From Chloroflexota bacterium (lineage in GTDB: Bacteria > Chloroflexota > Anaerolineae > Fen-1058): a stretch of DNA of 8,676 nt. Shown here piece by piece: positions 1-5,895 of the stretch (within the stretch, counting starts at the first letter, position 1; the number at the start of each line of letters is the position of its first letter). The stretch is from assembly GCA_016219235.1 (NCBI GenBank), contig JACRBO010000268.1:1-8676 (forward strand). The letters run 5' to 3'. Both the position numbers and the translations under genes were made by a program. The notes below the pieces were generated by a model. That model searched no databases, had not been told where the DNA came from, and was given only the letters and a program-made list of their open reading frames with translations.

Positions 1-1000
1 CGTCGAGGGTGTAGCCCACGGCCAATAACGCCGCAATCTTGGCGATGGGAAAGCCGGTGGCTTTGGACGCCAGCGCTGAGGAACGACTGACACGCGGATT
101 CATCTCGATGACGATCACATCGCCGTTGGTCGGATTGACCGCAAATTGCACATTGGAGCCGCCCGTTTCCACGCCGACGGTTTGAATGACGGTGCGGGCC
201 ATATCGCGCAGACGCTGATATTCTCGATCGGTCAACGTCATCGCGGGCGCGACGGTGATGCTGTCGCCGGTGTGTACGCCCATCGGATCGACGTTCTCAA
301 TCGAGCACACGACGACGAAGTTATCGGCGCGATCGCGCATCACTTCCAGTTCGTACTCTTTCCAGCCCAACAACGATTGCTCGATCAGCACCTCGGTCAC
401 GGGCGATTCGCGCAGGCCGTGTTCGACAAGGCGTGTGAATTCATCCGCCGTGTACGCCACGCCCGCGCCCGATCCGCCGAGCGTGAACGAGGGGCGAATG
501 AGACACGGATAACCGACCTGGGCCGCGAGGGCCGCCGCTGCCTCGATCGAGTGCGCGATGCCCGACATCGCCACGGGTAAGCCCGCCGTAATCATCGCTT
601 CTTTGAATTTCAATCGATCTTCGGCGAGATCGATGGCCGCCGGTTGGGCGCCGATCAACTGCACGTGGTGTTTTTCAAGCACGCCCGCGCGATGCAGATC
701 CATGGCTAAATTCAAGCCCGTTTGCCCGCCGACGGTGGGCAGGATGGCGTCGGGCTGTTCAGCCGCGATGATCTTCTCGACGATCTCGACAGTCAGCGGC
801 TCGATGTAGGTCGCGTCGGCGAATTCGGGATCGGTCATGATCGTCGCCGGATTGGAGTTGACGAGGATGATGCGATAGCCGTCGCGGCGCAGCGCCTTGC
901 ACGCCTGCACGCCGGAGTAGTCGAACTCGCAGCCCTGCCCGATGACGATCGGGCCTGCGCCGAGGATCAAGATTGAGTGGAGGTCGATGCGTTTAGGCAT
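1..1000 (-). CDS. carB: Carbamoyl phosphate synthetase large subunit, N-terminal third (runs off left edge)
   Basis: Large, synthetase subunit of carbamoyl phosphate synthetase. With CarA it makes carbamoyl phosphate from bicarbonate, glutamine-derived ammonia and two ATP, for pyrimidine and arginine synthesis in the cytoplasm. The 333 visible codons from the ATG at 998-1000 are nearly collinear with E. coli CarB. Landmarks are the start [20 protein letters not shown], then [12 protein letters not shown] (48-58), [24 protein letters not shown] (168-180), [20 protein letters not shown] (233-252) and [20 protein letters not shown]. Carboxyphosphate-domain ATP and metal ligands are kept at the E. 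coli numbers: R129, R169, E215, N283, Q285, E299, N301 and R303. About two thirds of the usual ~1070 residues lie outside the window. The start codon directly follows a 7-nt-period repeat and has no visible Shine-Dalgarno. carA lies upstream on the same strand, separated by a GNAT gene. Identification is certain. Confidence 0.97.
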   Translation of the reverse strand, partial: MPKRIDLHSILILGAGPIVIGQGCEFDYSGVQACKALRRDGYRIILVNSNPATIMTDPEFADATYIEPLTVEIVEKIIAAEQPDAILPTVGGQTGLNLAMDLHRAGVLEKHHVQLIGAQPAAIDLAEDRLKFKEAMITAGLPVAMSGIAHSIEAAAALAAQVGYPCLIRPSFTLGGSGAGVAYTADEFTRLVEHGLRESPVTEVLIEQSLLGWKEYELEVMRDRADNFVVVCSIENVDPMGVHTGDSITVAPAMTLTDREYQRLRDMARTVIQTVGVETGGSNVQFAVNPTNGDVIVIEMNPRVSRSSALASKATGFPIAKIAALLAVGYTLD

Positions 1001-1035
1001 TGTTGATTGTGGATTTCTGATTGTTGATTGGCTCG
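1001..1035 (-). repeat. Degenerate heptamer array touching the carB start codon
   Basis: Read on the plus strand in 7-nt steps from 1001, the units are TGTTGAT, TGTGGAT, TTCTGAT, TGTTGAT and TGGCTCG. Four of the five units are clear variants of one heptamer. On the coding strand it is a CAATCAACAATCAG-like leader ending at the carB ATG, so it occupies the place where a ribosome binding site would sit. It resembles the array at the 5' end of carA (units TGATTGC) in both sequence and position. Confidence 0.7.
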
Positions 1036-1088
1036 ATAATATTGGATTCGATGTTGGAACGCCACAAGAATGCTACACGATGTGGCGC

Positions 1089-1218
1089 GTCATTCCCGCA
1101 CGCTTTCGCCTGGCGCCCCCCCGCCTGGCGGATAGGGCGTGGCGGGAATCCAGTGGCCTCAGTCGCATGATTTGTCGATAGTCGATCTGGATGCCCGATA
1201 AAAACGTTCGGGCATGAC
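1089..1218. repeat. Paired-hairpin, REP/MITE-like palindromic element between GNAT gene and carB
   Basis: Two hairpins face each other. The first has ATTCCCGC at 1092-1099 pairing with GCGGGAAT at 1142-1149; its stem extends inward to about 12 bp with one bulge, and its arms enclose a direct repeat CGCCTGGCG (1107-1115 and 1122-1130). The second has ATGCCCGA (1191-1198) pairing perfectly with TCGGGCAT (1208-1215) across a 9-nt loop. The outer ends are an imperfect inverted repeat, GTCATTCCCGC at 1089 and TCGGGCATGAC ending at 1218 (9 of 11 positions). The inner flanks ATCCAG and CTGGAT are also inverted. This is the layout of REP/BIME or dRS3-like dispersed repeats, but no transposase or RAYT gene is present here. 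It could also attenuate or stabilise the transcript between the GNAT gene and carB. Confidence 0.6.
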
Positions 1219-1234
1219 GGCCGCGCAAGGCGAG

Positions 1235-1726
1235 TCACATCGCATTCGCCGCGATCAACTTCTCCACGATCACCACATCGCGCCACACGCCGTCGAGTTG
1301 GCCGTGCTTTTCATACACACCTACTTCGCGGAAGCCCAGTTTCTGCATCAGGGCGCGACTGGTTGTGTTTTCAATGAAAATGCGCGAGACCAGTTTCCAG
1401 AAGCCGCGTTGTTCGGCTTCAGTCAACAGCGTTTCCATCGCGAGACGGCCTGCGCCGTGCCCGCGCCATTGACGCTCGACGTAGACTGAAAACTCGGCGA
1501 TGCCCGAGTAACAGGCGCGCGGCCGGTAGGCCGAAGTGGACGCAAAGGCGATCACGCCGTGATCGTTCTCGACCACCACGATCGGATGGCGATCATCGAA
1601 CCACAACTGCACATCGTCGGCGGTGCGGTGGCGCGTTTCAAACGTCGACGTGCGATCGTCGATGCCTTGATTGTAAATCGCGGCGATAACAGCCGCGTCT
1701 TCGAGTGTGGCTAAACGAGTTTGCAT
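1235..1726 (-). CDS. GNAT-family N-acetyltransferase, ArsN1/phosphinothricin acetyltransferase-like
   Basis: Predicted acetyl-CoA-dependent N-acetyltransferase of 163 residues, about the normal length for the phosphinothricin/methionine-sulfoximine/arsinothricin acetyltransferase group. These enzymes acetylate the alpha-amino group of glutamate-analogue toxins or of amino acids. Visible marks are an N-terminal helix with IAAIYNQGI (14-22), TSTFET, AYRPRACYSGIAEFSVYVE (66-84), the acetyl-CoA pyrophosphate loop RQWRGHGAG (85-93), FWKLVSRIFIENTTSRALMQ and LGFREVGVYEKHG, and the tail DGVWRDVVIVEKLI. From memory of the families, the blocks around FWKLVSRIF and LDG-WRD fit the ArsN1 subgroup best, so that name is a probable rather than proven substrate call. 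I chose the ATG at 1724-1726 over the in-frame TTG just before it because GGGGA lies 7 nt upstream. It sits alone between carA and carB. Confidence 0.85.
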   Translation of the reverse strand: MQTRLATLEDAAVIAAIYNQGIDDRTSTFETRHRTADDVQLWFDDRHPIVVVENDHGVIAFASTSAYRPRACYSGIAEFSVYVERQWRGHGAGRLAMETLLTEAEQRGFWKLVSRIFIENTTSRALMQKLGFREVGVYEKHGQLDGVWRDVVIVEKLIAANAM

Positions 1727-1733
1727 CAATTCG

Positions 1734-1738
1734 TCCCC
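1734..1738 (-). promoter_or_regulatory. Shine-Dalgarno deciding the GNAT start
   Basis: On the minus strand GGGGA lies 7 nt before the ATG at 1726, good spacing for a ribosome binding site. It favours this ATG over the TTG one codon upstream. It contrasts with ppc and carB, whose starts abut repeats and show no such motif. Confidence 0.55.
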
Positions 1739-1740
1739 GA

Positions 1741-1821
1741 AAAGAAATTTGCCACAAAAGAACGCAAGGCCCGCAAAGATGGAAGTTTTTCTTTTGTGTT
1801 CTTTGCGTTCTCTTGCGGCAA
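1741..1821 (-). terminator. Long imperfect palindrome with T-rich tail, candidate carA terminator
   Basis: A 19-nt arm at 1750-1768 pairs with 1803-1821 at 17 of 19 positions. A second, alternative pairing joins GCAAAGA (1774-1780) and TCTTTGC (1800-1806). Reading on the minus strand after carA, the hairpin is followed by AATTTCTTTT, which gives an intrinsic-terminator appearance. The 34-nt loop is long for a classical terminator. The repeated AACGCAA / CAAAG wording looks like a dispersed palindromic repeat, so it may be a mobile or duplicated element used as a terminator. Confidence 0.45.
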
Positions 1822-1845
1822 GTCAGGAAGTCGAATAGGGTTGCG

Positions 1846-3066
1846 TTACGATCCTTGCATCCATTCGATAAACTGATCGAACAGATAACGCGCATCATGC
1901 GGGCCGGGCGCGGCTTCAGGATGATACTGCACGGAGAAGGCGCGCAGGTTCGGCGCGCTTAAACCTTCGACACAGCCGTCGTTTAGATTGACGTGCGTCA
2001 CCTCAACGCCCGCGGGCAAACTCTCGGCGCGCACGGCAAAGCCGTGATTGTGGCTGGAAATCTCGATGTGGCCGGACGGCAAATGCTTCACCGGTTGATT
2101 GCCGCCGCGATGACCGAACTTTAGTTTGTAGGTTGATCCGCCCAGCGCCAGCCCCAGCAATTGATGGCCGAGGCAAATGCCAAAGATCGGCACGCGTCCC
2201 AGCAACTGCTTGATCGTGTCGATGGCATACGTCACCGCCGCCGGATCACCGGGGCCGTTGGACAGGAACACGCCATCGGGCTTTAGATCGAGTACGTCTT
2301 GTGCGGGCGTGGTCGCGGGCACAATCGTGATGCGGCAGCGCTTTTCAGTAAGCAAGCGCAGGATATTGTGTTTGATACCGAAGTCGTAGGCGACGACGTG
2401 GAGGTTGGAAGTTGGAAGTTGGAGGTTGGAGGTTGGAAGTTGGAGGTTGGAGGTTGGAGGTTGGACGTTAGAGAGAGTCGCCGCTGCTGGCGAATCCAAC
2501 TTCCAACTTCTATCCTCTAACTTCCATTCATAGGATTCAGGGCACGCTACTTCTTTCACCAGATCGAGGCCGTTCATGTCGGGCGCGGAGCGGGCGAGGG
2601 CAAGGACATGATCGGGCGTGGGATTGATGCTGGAGATGGCGGCGTTCATTGCGCCGTGCGTGCGGATGTGGCGCACCAGCGCGCGCGTGTCCACATCGCT
2701 GATGGCGACGATGTTGCGTTCACACAGATACTCATCGAGCGTTTGCGTTGACCGCCAGTTGCTGCGAATGGGACTCGCATCGCGCACCACGAAACCGGCT
2801 ACCCATGCCCGATCAGATTCGTCGTCTTCTGCATTTGCGCCATAGTTGCCGATGTGCGGCGCTGTCATCACGACGATCTGGCCGTGATACGACGGGTCAG
2901 TCAGGATTTCCTGATAGCCCGTTAGGCTGGTATTGAAGACAACTTCGCCGGTGCGTTCGCCGCTGGAGCCGTAAGCGCGACCGGGCCAGAGCGAACCATC
3001 GGCCAGAGCGAGTAGACAAGTTTTAATTGCTGAATGTTGATTGCTGATTGCTGATTGCAAAATCAC
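1846..3066 (-). CDS. carA: Carbamoyl phosphate synthetase small (glutaminase) subunit
   Basis: Hydrolyses glutamine and channels ammonia to CarB. It has 406 residues from the GTG at 3064-3066 (E. coli CarA has 382). The N-terminal domain shows EVVFNTSLTGYQEILTDPSY (41-60) and PHIGNYG. The class I amidotransferase domain starts near HVVAYDFG (223) and holds SNGPGDP (269-275), the nucleophile C298 in GICLGHQ, SSHNHGF, and H382/E384 in YHPE. The catalytic set is complete. Two parts are odd. The first ~15 residues (QSAISNQHSAIK) are a translated heptamer array. The linker between domains (about 179-222) contains three PTSNLQ-type repeats encoded by another array, making it about 23 residues longer than in E. 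coli. The start is uncertain: GTG has AGGAG only 3 nt upstream, TTG at 3058-3060 has it 9 nt upstream, and family alignment would begin near residue 14. ppc lies 114 nt upstream. Confidence 0.95.
   Translation of the reverse strand: MILQSAISNQHSAIKTCLLALADGSLWPGRAYGSSGERTGEVVFNTSLTGYQEILTDPSYHGQIVVMTAPHIGNYGANAEDDESDRAWVAGFVVRDASPIRSNWRSTQTLDEYLCERNIVAISDVDTRALVRHIRTHGAMNAAISSINPTPDHVLALARSAPDMNGLDLVKEVACPESYEWKLEDRSWKLDSPAAATLSNVQPPTSNLQLPTSNLQLPTSNLHVVAYDFGIKHNILRLLTEKRCRITIVPATTPAQDVLDLKPDGVFLSNGPGDPAAVTYAIDTIKQLLGRVPIFGICLGHQLLGLALGGSTYKLKFGHRGGNQPVKHLPSGHIEISSHNHGFAVRAESLPAGVEVTHVNLNDGCVEGLSAPNLRAFSVQYHPEAAPGPHDARYLFDQFIEWMQGS
2401..2530 (-). repeat. Heptamer array with inverted second arm, inside the carA linker
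   Basis: From 2401 to 2470 the plus strand divides exactly into ten 7-nt units: six GAGGTTG, three GAAGTTG and a final diverged GACGTTA. After a spacer (2471-2495, beginning GAGAGAGT) the opposite orientation follows at 2496-2530: CCAACTT twice, then CTATCCT, CTAACTT and CCATTCA. The whole forms two inverted arms able to pair. It is read in frame by carA: three heptamers equal seven codons, giving repeated LPTSNLQ in the protein, and the inverted arm gives the EWKLED and SWKLD pieces. There are no stop codons. Confidence 0.9.
3024..3058 (-). repeat. Heptamer array at the 5' end of carA
   Basis: The plus strand shows TGATTGC three times in tandem (3038-3058), preceded by TGAATGT (3031-3037) and a decayed unit TTAATTGC ending at 3030. 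If carA starts at the GTG or TTG upstream, the array is translated as a SAISNQHSAI-like leader peptide with no counterpart in ordinary CarA. If it starts further in, the array is the untranslated leader. It is a close relative of the carB leader array. Confidence 0.8.
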
Positions 3067-3069
3067 TCT

Positions 3070-3074
3070 CTCCT
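3070..3074 (-). promoter_or_regulatory. Candidate carA Shine-Dalgarno
   Basis: AGGAG on the minus strand lies 3 nt before the GTG at 3066 and 9 nt before the TTG at 3060. The spacing fits TTG better, whereas GTG is usually the stronger start codon. It supports initiation before the heptamer array, meaning the repeat-encoded leader is probably translated. Confidence 0.4.
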
Positions 3075-3075
3075 G

Positions 3076-3180
3076 GTGTCATTCCGAGCGGAGCGAGGAA
3101 TCTCCGGTTCGGCCGGGCCAGTTGCCGACCGTTGCGGAGATTCCTCAGTCGCGGAAAAGAACGCTCCTTCGGAATGACAC
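3076..3180. repeat. 105-bp palindromic element ending exactly at the ppc stop codon
   Basis: The outer 12-bp arms are perfect inverted repeats: GTGTCATTCCGA at 3076-3087 and its reverse complement at 3169-3180. A second perfect 12-bp pair lies inside: GAGGAATCTCCG at 3095-3106 and its reverse complement at 3135-3146. The right side carries about 15 extra bases between the two pairs. The right end touches the TAA of ppc (3181-3183), and the left end lies 9 nt from the carA GTG. It looks like a MITE or REP-type dispersed repeat. In the ppc transcript it would fold into a strong hairpin, so it could limit read-through or protect the ppc mRNA end. There is no T-tract, so it is not called a plain terminator. 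Confidence 0.75.
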
Positions 3181-5895
3181 TTACCCGGTGTTGCGCAGCC
3201 CGGCGGCGATGCCGTTGATGGTAAGCACAATCACTTCGCGCACGGCCTGCGCTTCATCACTGTCTTGATCGGTTAAGGCGCGCACGCGGCGCAGCATATC
3301 GACTTGCAGATAGTTCAGCGGATCGACGTAGGGATTGCGCAGCTGGATCGAGCGTTGGATGACGGGATCGTCCTGCATCAACTCCGTGTGCTGCGTAACG
3401 CGCAAGACGGCTGCCACGGTTCGATCGTACTCGGCGCGAATCCGATCAAACTGCGCCTGTGCCAGGGCGCGATCGGGCACGAGATCGGAATATAAAGCCG
3501 CGATGCCCATATCCGCTTTCAGCAGCGACATCTCCGCGTTGTCCAACAGCGCGCGGAAGAACGGCCACGCTTCATACAGTTCGTTCAATAAAGACGCGGC
3601 CGGTTGCGCCAGGGCCGTGCCCAATCCATACCAGCCCGGCAAGTTAAAGCGGCTCTGCATCCACGAAAACACCCACGGAATGGCGCGAATGTGCGTGACG
3701 AGCAGTGCGCCACCTCTTCGCGTCGTGGGCCGTGACCCGATCGATAAGCGGCTGATCTCATCGATGGGTGTGGCAGAGCGCCAGTAGTCCATGAAGCCCG
3801 GCGTCTCGAAGATCATCGCCCGATAGGTGTCGCGTGCGACAGCGGACATGGCCGTCATTGAAGTTTGCCACGCTTCTGGGACGTGGTGCGTAGTGCGTGG
3901 TGCGTGATCGGGTGTGGACGCGAGCAGCACCGCGCTGGCGATTTGCTCAAGATGTCGATGCGCCAGATCGGGGTTGGCATAGCGAGCCGAAATCGTCTCG
4001 CCCTGTTCGGTCACGCGGAAGCGACCGTTGACGGTGCCCGGCGGCTGCGCGCGAATCGCTCGATTGGCCGGGCCGCCGCCGCGCGCCACCGTGCCGCCGC
4101 GCCCGTGAAACAGCGTGAGTTTGATGCTGAAGTCCGCGCATACCCGCGCGATGTTTTCCTGCGCTTGATACAGCGCCCAATTCGACGCGAGATAGCCGCC
4201 GTCTTTGTTACTGTCCGAGTAGCCGATCATCACCATCTGCTGACCGCCGCACGAGGCCAGATGCAAGCGATACACGTCCAGCGAAAACAAATCGGTCAGG
4301 ATGCGCGGCGCGTGATCGAGATCGTCCAGCGTCTCGAACAAGGGCACGATGTGCAGGCCGTCGGCGCAGCCTGCCCAACGCGCCAGCAGCAGCACGGTCA
4401 ACACATCCGCCGGGCCGCGCGTCATGCTGATAATGAAGGGACCAAGCAACTCACGACCGTACACTTGCTGCACGCGCGCGATAAGTTGAAACAGCGCCCA
4501 CGTCTCGGCGGTTTCGGCGGTCACGCCCGGATGCGATGCGAGTTGCGGGCCGGGCTGCGACAGTAACTTGATCAGCGTTGTGGCGCGAGCGGTATCATCG
4601 GCTTGCTCAAAGGCCAGATCGATGTTGAGGGCGCGCAGTAGTTCGGCTAATGTGGCCGTTAAACGTGATGAGTCTTCGCGCAGATCGAGCCGCGCGGTGT
4701 GCAGGCCGAAGATGTCGAACTGGCGGCGCACGCCGGCAAATTGATCGCCGATGAGATCACGGGGCAGCGCGTGCGCGATCGAATCGAGGGGCGCGGTAAA
4801 GTCGATCGGTTTGACGCGGGCCGTGTGCGGTGTCCTGTCCAGCAAACGCGCGGTCATATCGTCTTTCGAGGCAAGTTCCAGATCGTTCGACAATAGTGAC
4901 AGCGTCAGACGATACGGCTCCTGACTGTAGCGCGTTTCCAGATAAGCCACATGCTGCGGCAGCGGGCGGCGTCGATTGAGCCATTGCTGTAATTCGATCG
5001 GCGCAGGGATGCGGCGCGCACTCACGCTGAAGCGGCGCGCCAACTCTTGCAGCGCGTGTCGATAGTGTTCCACCGCGAGGCCGCGATGCAGACGCAGCGT
5101 TTCGGCGGTGACGGCCGCTGTGACATTGGGATTGCCGTCGCGGTCGCCGCCGATCCACGAGGCCAGCGTCAGCCAATCGGGCGGCGCGTTCAGCGCGGGG
5201 TAATGCTCGCGCAGCGCCGCGTCGAGGTCGGCATACAGGCGGGGCAGGGCGTCCCAGAAAACTTCGTCGACGAAATACAGCCCGATGCGCACTTCATCGG
5301 TGACGGCGGGCCGCGCGGTGCGGGCGCGATCGGTCAACCACAGCGCCGTAATCTCCGAGCGGAGCGTCGCAATCTGCGCGTCACGTTCGCGTGGGAGTAA
5401 ATCGATCTGGTGCAGCGCGCGCAGCAGAGCCGTGATGCGCTGCAACTTGGACATGATCGTGCGGCGGCGCGCTTCGGTGGGGTGCGCGGTGAGCACCAAC
5501 TCGACGCGAAGATTATCCAGTAACGCCGCGAGTTGATCAGGATCGATGCCGAGCGCTTTCAGCTGCCCGATCGCGTCGGCGATGGATTCCGCGATCGGGG
5601 CGGGCTGCTGATCGCGTTCGCGTTCGCGCAGCGCCAACACCCGATAGTCCTCTTCGGCAAGATTGACCAGATCGAAATACAGCGCAAAGGCCGAGGCGAT
5701 GGCGCGCGCGGCCGACGGCGACAACGCGGCCACTTCGGCCGCCAACTGCTGAGCGGCGTCCGCATCATCAGCGCGACGGGCCTTGGCCAAAGCGCGAATG
5801 CGCTCTTCGGTCTCAAACAACGCGGGTGATTCCTGCGCGCTGAGCACCTGCCCAAGTAGTTCGCCGAGGAGGTGAATGGTGTCGGATAAATCCAT
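3181..5895 (-). CDS. ppc: Phosphoenolpyruvate carboxylase
   Basis: Cytoplasmic anaplerotic enzyme that carboxylates phosphoenolpyruvate with bicarbonate to oxaloacetate and phosphate. It is full length at 904 residues (E. coli 883). Visible are LTAHPTE with catalytic H138, WIGGDRDGNPNVT (247-259), FGLHTARLDLREDS (396-409), metal ligands E521 (PLFETLDD) and D561 (GYSDSNKDGG), K564, FHGRGGTVARGGGP with H597, R599 and R605, VTEQGE, RSATPIDEISRLSIGSRP (706-723), IRAIPWVFSW, and the conserved C-terminal NTG. Residues matching the E. coli aspartate-inhibition site are kept (R605, K793, R853, N902), so feedback by aspartate or malate is predicted. A heptamer array adds about seven residues (HAPRTTHH, 664-671) in a loop before the helix holding EAWQ. 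The ATG at 5893-5895 gives the canonical N terminus but has no Shine-Dalgarno; it abuts a repeat array. Confidence 0.98.
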   Translation of the reverse strand: MDLSDTIHLLGELLGQVLSAQESPALFETEERIRALAKARRADDADAAQQLAAEVAALSPSAARAIASAFALYFDLVNLAEEDYRVLALRERERDQQPAPIAESIADAIGQLKALGIDPDQLAALLDNLRVELVLTAHPTEARRRTIMSKLQRITALLRALHQIDLLPRERDAQIATLRSEITALWLTDRARTARPAVTDEVRIGLYFVDEVFWDALPRLYADLDAALREHYPALNAPPDWLTLASWIGGDRDGNPNVTAAVTAETLRLHRGLAVEHYRHALQELARRFSVSARRIPAPIELQQWLNRRRPLPQHVAYLETRYSQEPYRLTLSLLSNDLELASKDDMTARLLDRTPHTARVKPIDFTAPLDSIAHALPRDLIGDQFAGVRRQFDIFGLHTARLDLREDSSRLTATLAELLRALNIDLAFEQADDTARATTLIKLLSQPGPQLASHPGVTAETAETWALFQLIARVQQVYGRELLGPFIISMTRGPADVLTVLLLARWAGCADGLHIVPLFETLDDLDHAPRILTDLFSLDVYRLHLASCGGQQMVMIGYSDSNKDGGYLASNWALYQAQENIARVCADFSIKLTLFHGRGGTVARGGGPANRAIRAQPPGTVNGRFRVTEQGETISARYANPDLAHRHLEQIASAVLLASTPDHAPRTTHHVPEAWQTSMTAMSAVARDTYRAMIFETPGFMDYWRSATPIDEISRLSIGSRPTTRRGGALLVTHIRAIPWVFSWMQSRFNLPGWYGLGTALAQPAASLLNELYEAWPFFRALLDNAEMSLLKADMGIAALYSDLVPDRALAQAQFDRIRAEYDRTVAAVLRVTQHTELMQDDPVIQRSIQLRNPYVDPLNYLQVDMLRRVRALTDQDSDEAQAVREVIVLTINGIAAGLRNTG
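3881..3908 (-). repeat. Short heptamer array inside ppc
   Basis: Four 7-nt units in tandem on the plus strand: ACGTGGT, GCGTAGT, GCGTGGT and GCGTGAT. They are read in frame as the PRTTHHV part of the protein, in a loop where E. coli PPC has a shorter proline-rich segment. The period is the same as that of the carA and intergenic arrays, but the unit sequence differs. Confidence 0.7.

Noticed and set aside
146..580. Plus-strand reading frame opposite carB
   Set aside because: It is the antisense shadow of the conserved carB ATP-grasp domain, with no independent start signal or motif.
1036..1041. TATTAT on the minus strand as a -10 box for carB
   Set aside because: No convincing -35 hexamer lies at 16-18 bp; the match alone is too weak to call a promoter.
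993..1286. Minus-strand frame of 97 codons across the GNAT-carB intergenic region
   Set aside because: It runs through the hairpin element and the heptamer array and overlaps both genes; composition looks like translated repeats rather than a protein.
1740..1845. Small gene between carA and the GNAT gene
   Set aside because: Frames here are spanned by the palindrome and overlap neighbouring genes; no start with a ribosome binding site or recognisable product.
2401..2530. CRISPR-like repeat in carA
   Set aside because: Units are 7 nt and contiguous without unique spacers; it is a simple tandem array.
3067..3180. Structured riboswitch upstream of carA
   Set aside because: The simple nested perfect inverted repeats fit a MITE/REP-type element; no conserved riboswitch core was recognised.
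3865..4566. 233-residue plus-strand reading frame opposite ppc
   Set aside because: It is antisense to highly conserved ppc blocks, rich in Arg/His as expected from the complement of a G+C-rich gene, and shows no family motif.
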